From Bacteroidota bacterium (GTDB lineage Bacteria; Bacteroidota; Bacteroidia; Chitinophagales; Chitinophagaceae): DNA of 35,470 nucleotides. The position numbers and the translations under genes are program-made. Below, piece by piece: positions 25,353-34,243 of the stretch. Under the pieces are notes generated by a model. The model was not told where the DNA came from and ran no database searches. It saw only the letters and a list, made by a program, of their open reading frames with translations. Numbering within the stretch: the first letter of the stretch is position 1; every line of letters begins with the position of its first letter. The stretch covers positions 1 to 35,470 of the forward strand of contig JAFDYE010000110.1 of the NCBI GenBank assembly GCA_018267585.1. The letters run 5' to 3'.

Positions 25353-28214
25353 TTATGGTTTGTAGACCGTCTTTGTTCTTCCATCATAGGTCGACATCAC
25401 CGCCGGCCCCTTCGAGGCGCCGATGCCCTGCCCCACCCACTCTATTCTGAAGACACGCTTGCGAAGCATCCCTTCGAATCGGCCCTCCCTCACCCCGATA
25501 GTCAGCCTGCCCTTTGCCTCGTCATAACGCACCGGTATGATCGCATACCCCCCCTTCTCGTAGTTGTAGTTCGTCCCCTCATCCTCGTACAGGTTGAAGG
25601 CCGCATCCCTGCCGGTATAAACCCGCAGCGTGATCGTGTCCGCCGGCCGCTCCCCCGTGTATTGCAGATCCGGCCCCAGGGCCAGGATCGATCCCTCTTT
25701 AACATACACGGGCATCCGCTCATAAGGCGCGTCCGCAATAATTCGCCGTCCGCCCGCCATGTACTTCCCGGAATAGAGATCATACCAGCCCTGACCCGCA
25801 GGAAGGTAGACCTCCCTTTCGCGCGCCTTGTATACAGTGACGGGCGCCGCCAGCAAAGACGGTCCCAGCATGAACTCATCCGCAACACCCAGCACCGCCG
25901 TATCACTTGAAAAATCCATCGCCAGACCCCGCATCATCGTATAGTCGTCCTTCCATACCCAGCCGCAAAGCGAGTAGAGATAGGGCAGCAGCCGGTAACG
26001 CAGCTTGTCATAATAGAGCATGCTCCGGTATGCCGGATGATCCGCCGGCGCTACATTATAGATCTCCCGGTAGGGGAATTGCCCATGCACCCTGAACAAA
26101 GGACAAAAAGCTCCGAACTGATACCACCTCGTCATCTGCTCCCTCCATTCTTCCAGGTCCTCACCCTTCGCGTCCTCAAACCGCCGCTCCACAGCAAATC
26201 CCCCGATATCCATCGTCCAGTAGGGAATACCCGACATGGAAAAATTGATCCCCGCAGCTATCTGGCTTCTCATGTCCGACCACCGCGCCGCAATATCACC
26301 GCTCCATACCGCCGCCCCGTATCGCTGCGACCCGGCAAAACCGCTCCGGGTAAGTATAAAAACCCGCCGACCGCTATCGGCGGAACGCTGACCTTCATAA
26401 ATGCCACGCGCATTCTCCAGCGGATAGGCATTGAGCCACTCCGCCGAAGACCCCAGCGCCGTAGGCGTCATCTCTTCTTTTCTTTTCTGTGGAGATACAT
26501 TGGAGAGGATATCCGGCTCGCTCGCATCCATCCACCAGGCGTCGACGCCTTTGCGGTACAGCTTGCGGTCAAGCAGCTCCCAAAAGCCCCGGCGGGCCGC
26601 CGGATTGAAAGCATCGTAAAATGTAGAGACATACCCATCTCCTATCCAATCACGCTGACTATCCGCAATATTTCTTTTATAGAGCCACCCCTTCCTGTCA
26701 AAATCCTTATACGCATCGATCCCCTCATAGAACTTCGGCCAGACCGAGATCATAAAATGCGTGTGATAGTCCTGGTGCAGCGCCCGGATCATGCTGTCCG
26801 GCGAAGCAAACCGCGCCGCATCGAATTCCTGGCTGCCCCAGTCATCTTTCCGCCAGTAGCTCCAGTCCAACACGATATTGTCCAGCGGTATGCCGCGCCT
26901 CCTGAATTCCTTTACCGTCCCCAGCAGCTCCCCCTCCGTCTTATACCGCTCTCTGCTCTGCCACAGGCCCATCGCCCACTTCGGCGCTACTCCGGCCTTC
27001 CCCGTCAGGCGACGATAGCCCGCGACCACCTCATCCGCATTCTTGCCATATATGAAATAATAATCCAGTTGCGCCCCCGCTTCAGACGCAAAGCTGATAT
27101 CGTCCTCCTGCCCCGCCGGCAGAGGCCCCAGCCATTTCACCGACAGATACGACTCCCCGCCATCCGGTTTCCATTCGATGCGGACAGGCGTCTTCCTATC
27201 CCTCTCCAGCAACACCCGCAATTGCGCCGTCCCCGGATTCCACGCCTCCCTCCACCGGTCCAGCAAAAGCCGCCCGTCGACATATACTTTAACATATCCG
27301 CCATACTTTACCCGGAACGTATGCACACCCGTCGTCTCCGACGAAAGCGCACCCTCCCATACCACCGAGCCACCCGCCGCATCGAAAGCCGGAGGCAGCA
27401 GCTTTTTCGAATCGCCAAGCCACTCATAGTCGATATCCGAAGCCGCCAGCTGAATATCCTGAGACCGCGGACCCCTATTGTGCCGGAAACTTGCCGTCAG
27501 CCATCCCTCCTCCCCATACTTGGAGAATAGCCGCAAAGCAGACAGCGGCTCATACGGCCGCACATCTCCTACCGCACTGATAGAGTAATTATCCCAGAGG
27601 ATGCCATAGTTCCGGCTCGAGACAAGAAAAGGAACAGCCACCTCCGTATTGTTTTGAAAAAGGTCCACCCGGTGTCCCTTGTAATTGACCAGCCCGTCCT
27701 GGTGCTGCCCGAGGCCGTAAAACGCCTCCCCCGCCACGGTGCTGAACGTCTGCCTGATATGCCATAGGGACCTGCCATCAAAAACAGCCGGCTCAAAGCT
27801 CCGCCCCCCGACAGCCTTCTCCGAAAGGATAACCCTGCCGGAATGGTCGTCAAACCGCACCGATCCTGTCGAAAACCTGACCGTGGCCGACAACAAACGC
27901 GTCTTGAGGACGACCTCGCTGTCGTTTTCCGAGACATCCCAATGTACAGAAGAGTCGTTCTTGTAATTCGTAATAAGGCTTTCCGCCTGCCGGGAAGGCT
28001 CACCCACCGGGCTGGAAAGCACCCTGATGATATCGTCCCCAACCACCGCCAGCCTGACAGCCGGGATATGCCCCGGACGGCAGCCGCCCGGATAGACGAC
28101 CACGCCATCCGCAGTACGGGTCCAACGGGGACCGTTCATACCACCCCTCGAACCGGGGACCATGAAAACAAGGAAGAAGACAGTAAATAGGCAATGCAAC
28201 CCCTTTTCCAACAT
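25353..28214 (-). CDS. GH31 alpha-xylosidase with inserted PA14 domain
   Basis: 953 residues with a signal peptide (hydrophobic about 8-20). The GH31 N-terminal beta-sandwich contains EAFYGLGQHQDG (163-174). It is interrupted by a PA14-like insert at about 255-372 (WEGALSSETTGVHTF, VKVYVDGRLLLDRW). The catalytic barrel carries nucleophile D563 in WWMDASEPD and acid/base D640 in VWSGDI. The PA14 insert and length match alpha-xylosidases such as BoGH31A and Cellvibrio Xyl31A, which remove alpha-1,6-xylose from the non-reducing end of xyloglucan oligosaccharides. This is the most diagnostic xyloglucan marker in the window. It is the first gene of its unit, about 20 bp after a strong -7 box. Alpha-glucosidase activity is a less likely alternative. 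Confidence 0.93.
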   Translation of the reverse strand: MLEKGLHCLFTVFFLVFMVPGSRGGMNGPRWTRTADGVVVYPGGCRPGHIPAVRLAVVGDDIIRVLSSPVGEPSRQAESLITNYKNDSSVHWDVSENDSEVVLKTRLLSATVRFSTGSVRFDDHSGRVILSEKAVGGRSFEPAVFDGRSLWHIRQTFSTVAGEAFYGLGQHQDGLVNYKGHRVDLFQNNTEVAVPFLVSSRNYGILWDNYSISAVGDVRPYEPLSALRLFSKYGEEGWLTASFRHNRGPRSQDIQLAASDIDYEWLGDSKKLLPPAFDAAGGSVVWEGALSSETTGVHTFRVKYGGYVKVYVDGRLLLDRWREAWNPGTAQLRVLLERDRKTPVRIEWKPDGGESYLSVKWLGPLPAGQEDDISFASEAGAQLDYYFIYGKNADEVVAGYRRLTGKAGVAPKWAMGLWQSRERYKTEGELLGTVKEFRRRGIPLDNIVLDWSYWRKDDWGSQEFDAARFASPDSMIRALHQDYHTHFMISVWPKFYEGIDAYKDFDRKGWLYKRNIADSQRDWIGDGYVSTFYDAFNPAARRGFWELLDRKLYRKGVDAWWMDASEPDILSNVSPQKRKEEMTPTALGSSAEWLNAYPLENARGIYEGQRSADSGRRVFILTRSGFAGSQRYGAAVWSGDIAARWSDMRSQIAAGINFSMSGIPYWTMDIGGFAVERRFEDAKGEDLEEWREQMTRWYQFGAFCPLFRVHGQFPYREIYNVAPADHPAYRSMLYYDKLRYRLLPYLYSLCGWVWKDDYTMMRGLAMDFSSDTAVLGVADEFMLGPSLLAAPVTVYKAREREVYLPAGQGWYDLYSGKYMAGGRRIIADAPYERMPVYVKEGSILALGPDLQYTGERPADTITLRVYTGRDAAFNLYEDEGTNYNYEKGGYAIIPVRYDEAKGRLTIGVREGRFEGMLRKRVFRIEWVGQGIGASKGPAVMSTYDGRTKTVYKP

Positions 28215-28234
28215 AGCAAGCAGTTATTTCTGAC

Positions 28235-28242
28235 CAAAAATA
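28235..28242 (-). promoter_or_regulatory. -7 promoter box of the GH31/SusC-2 unit
   Basis: TATTTTTG on the minus strand exactly fits the Bacteroidota TAnnTTTG consensus and is the same 8-mer as in front of SusC-1. The start of transcription would lie near 28228, giving a short leader of about 14 nt before the GH31 ATG. CATAGC is conserved just upstream in both promoters. No clear -33 box was seen. Confidence 0.6.
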
Positions 28243-28273
28243 GACTGCTATGCCCCACGCCAGGGTAGCCTTA

Positions 28274-28335
28274 CCGGCAAATGAAGGTATCGGATTGTTC
28301 TCACCTGGGGTATAATTCCGTTATTTTTAGGTATC
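28274..28335 (-). promoter_or_regulatory. Putative HTCS operator upstream of GH31
   Basis: Plus-strand GGGGTAT (28307-28313) and AGGTAT (28329-28334) form a direct repeat with 21-bp period around ATAATTCCGTTATTT. CCGGCAAAT lies at 28274-28282, 24 bp away, and the -7 box is 31 bp further on. The match to the SusC-1 promoter covers about 100 bp in order and spacing although the filler sequence has diverged. This argues for one regulator acting on both units, most simply the HTCS whose gene ends just upstream. Confidence 0.6.
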
Positions 28336-28399
28336 CAACGGTTCAACTACCTACTGGTTTACAAGACCGCTCGCAGCATCGGGGAATGAGTCCGGCGTC

Positions 28400-31300
28400 T
28401 TATTTCCCCCTCTTTTCCGCCTGATAAACACTCGGCAGCACCCCATATACCTCCTTGAAATACCTTGCAAAATATTTCGGGTTGTTGAACCCCACCATAT
28501 ACGCCACCTCCGCGACATTATGCCGCCCCTTCTCCAGCAGCTGCGCCGCCCGCTGCATCCTAAAATTGCGGATAAACCCGGTCGGCGTCTTGCCCGTCGC
28601 CGACAAGATCTTTTTATACATCGTCGTCCGGCTCAGCCCCATCCCCCGCGCCCACTCATCCACCGAAAAATCCGGGTTGGCTATATTCTTTTCGAGCACC
28701 TCGACCGCCTCCCGGACAAAATCCTCATCCGTCCTCTCCGGTTCTACTTCCACCTCCGCGGGCTCCACAACAACCCTTCGTTTTAAAGTCTCCTGCACGG
28801 AACCCCTGAACTCCAACAGATTCCTGATACGCGAGATCAGTATCTCTACATTAAAAGGTTTCGAAATATAGTCATTGACGCCCATGCCCAACGCCCGCAG
28901 CTGATCCTGTTCGCCCGAAAGCGCTGTCAGCAGAACCACCGGAATATGCCGCACCCGCTCATCACCCTTGATCTTCTTACAAAGCTCCAGCCCGTCCATC
29001 AGCGGCATATTGACGTCACTCACCACCAGGTCCGGCTGGGCCGACAGCGCCTTCTGCCATCCCTCCCTGCCATTCGCCGCCTCCAGGACGGTGAACAGCG
29101 GCGCCAGGTTATCCTTTAAATAGAACCGGAAATCCTCATCATCTTCCACCAACAGCACCTTGAACCGCTTCCCCCCGCTGCCAGCCGGCTGTACAACCGC
29201 ATCGGTCCTCCCGCCCCCTTGCGCAACCGGCATCGACAGCTCCGATCCGCCCATCCCGTCTGCCGCAACGACCTCCGCCGATCGCGCCTCCTGGTCCCGC
29301 GAACCACCCGCCACCACCGTCACCGGCAACAGCACAGTAAAACAACTGCCTTCATCAGGCACGCTCTCCACCTTGATCGTCCCGCCGTGCATCTCAACGA
29401 ACTCGCGCGTAATAGCCAGCCCGATCCCCGTCCCCTGGTTGCGGATATGCCCGGGCGCATCGCCCTGAAAAAAAGATTCAAATATCCTCCCCTGCAGCTC
29501 CGCCGGGATCCCGATGCCCGTATCGCTCACCCTGACCTCCAGCAAGGCCCCCTTTTCATCCCTTTCGAGCACGGCCAGCCGCACCCGGACCGACCCGCCC
29601 GTCGGCGTGAACTTGAAGGCATTCGACAGCAAATTGAACAATATCCGCTCGACCTTGTCCCTGTCGAATAGCGCAGCCAGCTGCTCCACCTCCGTCTCGT
29701 AGCAAAGCTCGATCCCCCGCTCATTCGCCAGGTCCGTAAAGGAGTCTACCGTCGCCCTGACGAACGAAGCGATATCTCCCCTGCCCATGCTCAGCTTCAG
29801 CTCGTTGACCTCCATCTTCCGCATATCCAGCAGCTGATTCACCAGGTGCAGCAGCCGCTTAGCGTTCCGCTCGATCGTCATCGCCAGCTGCCTCCGCACC
29901 GGATCATCCGTCCCGCGGATCAACCGGTCCACCGGCGAAAGGATCAGCGACAACGGCGTTCTGAACTCATGACTCATGTTCGTAAAGAACTTGATCTTCA
30001 TCCGGTCCAGCTCATGGACGCGCATCGCCTCACGACGCTCCTCCGCCAGCGCAAACCTCGCCCTCGCCCGACGGATGATCCGCAAACGCGCCAGGTACAG
30101 GATCAACAGCACCGCGATAATATAAGCAGCGTATGCAAACCCCGTCTTCCAGAAGGGCGGCTTCACCACTACCTTTATAGCGATCCCGCGGTCATTCCAT
30201 ATCCCGTCACTATTGGAGGCCTTCACCCGAAAGATATAGTCGCCGGGATCGATATTCGTATACACAGCCCTCCGGCTCCTTCCATCCGTCGTCATCCAGT
30301 CCTTATCAAAACCCTCCAGCCGGTATGTATACCGGTCCTTTCGCGCGTTGATATAGCTGAGCGCCGCAAACTCCAGCGTAAAATTATTCTGGTCATAGGA
30401 GAGCACCAGTTTACCATCCTTTCCGACGGAAGACGGCAGCGATACCTCTTTATTATAAAGCTGCAAACCCGTCAGCACCACCGGCGGCGGCCGGTCATTC
30501 AGCCCGATCGATTCCGGCCTGAACAGGTTGAACCCTTCCGGCCCTCCAAAGATCAATTCCCCTTCCCTGGTCCGAAAACCGGCACTTATGTTGAACTCCC
30601 GCGCCTGCAGACCATCCAGTTCATCAAAATTCAGACAACGTATCTTTAGCCGGCCCCGGTCCCGGGTGACGCCGATCTTCGATAGGCCACCGGTAGAGCT
30701 TACCCACAAGAACCCGTCCTTATCCTCCTGCACGCTCGCGATCGTATTGCCCGGCAGGCCATCCTTCACCGTAAACGATTGGAAACTATCCGTACCCGCC
30801 TGCATCACGCTCAGCCCCCTCCTCGTCCCCACCCACATGTTGCCCCGATGATCATAGGTCAGCCCGAAAATGATATTGTCGCTCAGCCGGCTGTTCTCAG
30901 TAGTATAGTAGACGTAATGACCGGTATTCCGCGCGAGAACGCAGATCCCATAGGCCGTCCCTATCCACAGATTGGACGCCGAATCCTCCGCAAGAGCCGG
31001 AACATAGTTCGAGTGCAATGAATTGGGCACGCTCATATTGTTGTGATAGAACCTGCCCGTCGCCACATCCAGGCGGTCAAGGCCACCCGCTATCGTTCCC
31101 AGCCAAAGGCTCCCGTCTGTGTCCTCCAAAAGTGAATAGACCCTGTTGTCAGCCAGGCTATACGGGTCGTCGTCCCGGTGCCGGTAGTGCGTGAACACCC
31201 CGCCGTCAAATCGATCCAGCCCCCCCTGGTAGGTGCCTATCCACAGGCTTCCCCGGCGATCGATATGCAGCGACACGATGACATCGCCACCGATAGAATT

Positions 31301-32527
31301 GGAATTGTTCTTATCGTGCCTGTATTGTATCCACCTGCCGGCGGCCCTGTCGAAATAGATCAGTCCTCCCCCATCCGTGCCGATCCAGAGATTGCCTTTC
31401 CCATCCTCCTCAAAGCAATTCACGTCGTCGAACGGCAGGCTCGTCGGCTGGCCCGGCTGATGTCTATACAAAGGAAAACGTAGCATATGCTGCTGGTAAT
31501 AGGCGATCCCGTTCTTGAAAGTACCCACCCATATGCCTCCCATATCATCACGAAAAAGCGTAGTGATCGTATTCGCAGGCAGGCTCCGCTCTTCATCCGA
31601 ATGCTGAAGATAACGGATCGTCATCTTCGTCTTGTCGAGAATATCCACCCCGCCCTTGTCTGTCGCGATCCAGATCAACCCCTTGTCATCCTGCACGACA
31701 TCGCCGACGTTGTTCGTGTTAAGCCTCGCCACACCCGAGTCCCGGGAAAAATGCCGCAGGCTTCCCGTCGTATAATCCAGCTGCCATAGCCCTGAAAGAT
31801 TGTCCATGGAATACAGCCACAGCTGATCCTCGCGGTCGATATACAGCTTGTATGCCGAAGACACCCGATCCCGTTCGCGCTTGAAGACATCCGTCCGCGC
31901 CGTCACAGTCGCCCGTTGCAAGTCGACACGCTCCAGCATGCCATCCAAATGGCACAGCCAAAGGCCACCGCGACTGTCGCAGGCAGCGCCCGCAATCGGA
32001 CTTCCCATCCCCACCGCTGCCTGAGCCCCTACCCGCACCGCGCCCCTCCCGGGCTCATACCGGTAAACGCCCGAATCACTATAAACAAAATAATACCTGT
32101 CGTCCCTGGCCTTTATAATATTGATCAGCCCATACGGCTGGATATGACGATCTCCAAGATAGGCCGCCCTTGCGGGGACGAATGCCCCCGCCGCCGGATC
32201 ATAGACATTGATCCCTCCGGATCCCGTATTGATGTACAGCTTATTCTCCGGCCCGTCGAAGATGGCGCCGATATGGTCGTCCAAAAGAGAAGAAGAGTCT
32301 GAATCATCGTGCCTGAACACCTTGAACGCGTACCCGTCATACCGGTTCAACCCCGAGCTCGTCCCGATCCAGACAAAACCCTGCCGGTCCTTGAATATCA
32401 CATTGACGTGATTATTGGAAAGACCATCCTTGACGGCAAGCCGCTCAAAAGGATAGTCCCTCACCTGGCTATACCCCGTCAACCCGGCCCCCGCCAGACA
32501 TGCAAGCACCAACCATCTCATGATCAT
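28400..32527 (-). CDS. Hybrid two-component system (HTCS) sensor-regulator
   Basis: 1375 residues in the complete HTCS order. The signal peptide ends at about residue 21. Two-bladed propeller sensor with many Reg_prop repeats (about 30-640; FVWIGTSSGLNRYDG, LWIGTDGGGLIYFD), a Y_Y_Y domain (about 715-790), and one membrane segment (796-817). Next come a HisKA domain with phospho-acceptor H853 (MSHEFRTPLS), an HATPase domain (NLLSNAFKFTP, SDTGIGIP, GTGIGLAI), and a receiver domain with D1171 (VVSDVNMPLMDG) and K1223. An AraC-type DNA-binding domain ends the protein (about 1270-1372). It would sense an imported oligosaccharide in the periplasm and activate the locus. It starts 3 bp after GH29, so the two are co-transcribed. 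An ATG two codons later (32521) is also possible. Confidence 0.95.
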   Translation of the reverse strand: MIMRWLVLACLAGAGLTGYSQVRDYPFERLAVKDGLSNNHVNVIFKDRQGFVWIGTSSGLNRYDGYAFKVFRHDDSDSSSLLDDHIGAIFDGPENKLYINTGSGGINVYDPAAGAFVPARAAYLGDRHIQPYGLINIIKARDDRYYFVYSDSGVYRYEPGRGAVRVGAQAAVGMGSPIAGAACDSRGGLWLCHLDGMLERVDLQRATVTARTDVFKRERDRVSSAYKLYIDREDQLWLYSMDNLSGLWQLDYTTGSLRHFSRDSGVARLNTNNVGDVVQDDKGLIWIATDKGGVDILDKTKMTIRYLQHSDEERSLPANTITTLFRDDMGGIWVGTFKNGIAYYQQHMLRFPLYRHQPGQPTSLPFDDVNCFEEDGKGNLWIGTDGGGLIYFDRAAGRWIQYRHDKNNSNSIGGDVIVSLHIDRRGSLWIGTYQGGLDRFDGGVFTHYRHRDDDPYSLADNRVYSLLEDTDGSLWLGTIAGGLDRLDVATGRFYHNNMSVPNSLHSNYVPALAEDSASNLWIGTAYGICVLARNTGHYVYYTTENSRLSDNIIFGLTYDHRGNMWVGTRRGLSVMQAGTDSFQSFTVKDGLPGNTIASVQEDKDGFLWVSSTGGLSKIGVTRDRGRLKIRCLNFDELDGLQAREFNISAGFRTREGELIFGGPEGFNLFRPESIGLNDRPPPVVLTGLQLYNKEVSLPSSVGKDGKLVLSYDQNNFTLEFAALSYINARKDRYTYRLEGFDKDWMTTDGRSRRAVYTNIDPGDYIFRVKASNSDGIWNDRGIAIKVVVKPPFWKTGFAYAAYIIAVLLILYLARLRIIRRARARFALAEERREAMRVHELDRMKIKFFTNMSHEFRTPLSLILSPVDRLIRGTDDPVRRQLAMTIERNAKRLLHLVNQLLDMRKMEVNELKLSMGRGDIASFVRATVDSFTDLANERGIELCYETEVEQLAALFDRDKVERILFNLLSNAFKFTPTGGSVRVRLAVLERDEKGALLEVRVSDTGIGIPAELQGRIFESFFQGDAPGHIRNQGTGIGLAITREFVEMHGGTIKVESVPDEGSCFTVLLPVTVVAGGSRDQEARSAEVVAADGMGGSELSMPVAQGGGRTDAVVQPAGSGGKRFKVLLVEDDEDFRFYLKDNLAPLFTVLEAANGREGWQKALSAQPDLVVSDVNMPLMDGLELCKKIKGDERVRHIPVVLLTALSGEQDQLRALGMGVNDYISKPFNVEILISRIRNLLEFRGSVQETLKRRVVVEPAEVEVEPERTDEDFVREAVEVLEKNIANPDFSVDEWARGMGLSRTTMYKKILSATGKTPTGFIRNFRMQRAAQLLEKGRHNVAEVAYMVGFNNPKYFARYFKEVYGVLPSVYQAEKRGK

Positions 32528-32530
32528 GGC

Positions 32531-34165
32531 CTAAATATACACATCTCCCCCGATCTTAAGAACAGAAGCCATCGGTGTCGGGATGCCGGCCGGCAATACC
32601 ACCCTCAGCCCATCTTCTGAATTCTTCCATTCCAGGTCGCCGGCATATCCGACCAGCCTCACTGTCTTCACAGCCTTGCCTTTTAACGTCCTGATCACCA
32701 CCTCTCCCGAAGGCTCCCCCATGACGATCGCATACAGCGTATCGCCCTTTCTGGTAAACCGGATATCTTCAGCCGAAAAGGGCTTCCCCTTACCCTCGTT
32801 GAACCCGGGCCCTTTTAACTCACCCGCCCCTGCCATCGCCGGCCCTTCGCCATATACACTATAAGGCCGGGTTTCATATATACATTCGCTGTTGACCTTC
32901 ATCCACCCGCCGATACCCTTCACGATCTCACGCTCATCACCGTCGATCGTGCCATCGCCCGCCACCGGAACACTGAGCAGCAAATTCCCGTTCTTGCTGA
33001 CCACATCCACCAGCGTATGGATCACCGTCTTCGCCGATTTATACTGGTGGCGCTCCAGTATCCGCCTGTCGTAGTGCCAGCTGCCGATACAGGTATCCGT
33101 CTGCCAGGTGTATGGCTGTATCTCATTGCTCTGCCCCCGCTCGATATCCCACACAAGACACTTCCGCTGGTCTTCATTCAATATCTTGCCGTTCATCACC
33201 GCTTCCAGCGACCCATGACGTTTGATGCTGCTGTTGTAATGATGCGCGGCGATCCGCAGTCCGACGTCGCTCACCGGCCACAGCGGCAGCACCGTATCGT
33301 CAAAATAAAGGAGGTCGGGAGAATATTTGTCGATCAGTTCGATCGTCCTGTTATAGAATTTCTCACAGTACCGCTTTGACGGAACCGCCGCGCCATTCCC
33401 CCAGGCCCACTGTCCGCCGATCGCGCCGTCGTTCTCACTGTTCAGGCTCAGCGCATGATCCTGCTCATATAGGTCCTGCGGATCAAACCCTTCCCACCAC
33501 AGCCCCTTGCCATCAGCCTTCCTCAGCCTGCCATCGTATGGAACACCCATCATCGGCCCCTTCTTGTCATGGCGCTGCGCCGTCTCATACCAGGTCCAGG
33601 CGTGCGCCGCGTGGATGCTGACGCCGAAATGAAGACCCTGCCTTCTCGCCGCCTTCGCCCAGCCGCCGATCAAATCTTTCTTCGGCCCCATCCTCACCGA
33701 GTTCCACGGCTGATACGAGCTGTCATAATTATCAAAATTATCGTGGTGATTGGCAAGCGCGACAAAATACTTCGCGCCCGCTTCCTTATAAAGCGCCAAC
33801 AATTCCTCCGGGTCCCATTTCTCGGCCCTCCATTCATGGATCACATCCTTGAAACCAAACTTAGAAGGATGCCCGTATGTCCTGACGTGGTAATTGTAAT
33901 CATCGCTCCCTTCCTGGTACATGCTCCTCGCATACCAGTCCCCGTGACCCGGCTGACACTGCGGACCCCAGTGCGCCCACAATCCGAACTTCGCGTTCTT
34001 ATACCAATCCGGCACCTGGTACTGCGCCAGCGAGTTCCAGTCCGGTTTAAATGGCCCCTGTGGGGCGGAAGCCAATGCCGCAGGCACCATATCCAGTCCC
34101 TGTCTCTTCAGCAACAACGCAGGCAATAGCGCAATCGAATTTCGTAAGAGTGCTCTTCTTTTCAT
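32531..34165 (-). CDS. GH29 alpha-L-fucosidase
   Basis: 544 residues. The N-terminus (KRRALLRNSIALLPALLL) combines twin arginines with a hydrophobic stretch and may be a Tat-type signal. The GH29 barrel contains WYKNAKFGLWAHWGPQ (54-69), FVALANHHDNFDNYDS (134-149) and the nucleophile motif LLYFDD with D289. A C-terminal beta domain starts at about 430. In xyloglucan loci such an enzyme removes the alpha-1,2-L-fucose that caps galactosyl side chains, implying that fucosylated xyloglucan is used. It is encoded directly before the HTCS and divergent from the AraC regulator, outside the two SusCD units. The acid/base residue was not assigned. Some GH29 members act on other fucosylated glycans. 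Confidence 0.92.
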   Translation of the reverse strand: MKRRALLRNSIALLPALLLKRQGLDMVPAALASAPQGPFKPDWNSLAQYQVPDWYKNAKFGLWAHWGPQCQPGHGDWYARSMYQEGSDDYNYHVRTYGHPSKFGFKDVIHEWRAEKWDPEELLALYKEAGAKYFVALANHHDNFDNYDSSYQPWNSVRMGPKKDLIGGWAKAARRQGLHFGVSIHAAHAWTWYETAQRHDKKGPMMGVPYDGRLRKADGKGLWWEGFDPQDLYEQDHALSLNSENDGAIGGQWAWGNGAAVPSKRYCEKFYNRTIELIDKYSPDLLYFDDTVLPLWPVSDVGLRIAAHHYNSSIKRHGSLEAVMNGKILNEDQRKCLVWDIERGQSNEIQPYTWQTDTCIGSWHYDRRILERHQYKSAKTVIHTLVDVVSKNGNLLLSVPVAGDGTIDGDEREIVKGIGGWMKVNSECIYETRPYSVYGEGPAMAGAGELKGPGFNEGKGKPFSAEDIRFTRKGDTLYAIVMGEPSGEVVIRTLKGKAVKTVRLVGYAGDLEWKNSEDGLRVVLPAGIPTPMASVLKIGGDVYI

Positions 34166-34204
34166 ATGGAGTAAAAGTAAAAGAACCCGAACTTAAGAAT
34201 TTTG

Positions 34205-34241
34205 CATAGATTCGACTTTGTATTACACAAATCCGACTTAG
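34205..34241 (+). promoter_or_regulatory. 21-bp-period direct repeat, putative AraC operator
   Basis: CATAGATTCGACTTTG (34205-34220) and CACAAATCCGACTTAG (34226-34241) match at 12 of 16 positions with a period of exactly 21 bp, two helical turns. This is the usual layout of an AraC-family dimer site. The second copy ends two bases before the AraC ATG, and the pair lies about 40 bp upstream of the GH29 ATG in the 78-bp divergent gap. It could mediate autoregulation and control of the GH29-HTCS unit. No exact TAnnTTTG box was found in the gap for either direction. Confidence 0.45.
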
Positions 34242-34243
34242 CC

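Noticed and set aside
26037-27530. 497-codon plus-strand open frame inside GH31
   Set aside because: It is antisense to conserved GH31 and PA14 sequence, is rich in Arg and Pro as expected from complementing GC-rich codons, and has no domain or promoter.
34202-34243. TTG start for the AraC regulator
   Set aside because: It would place the 21-bp direct repeat inside the coding region and add residues that do not fit the family; the ATG at 34244 is better.
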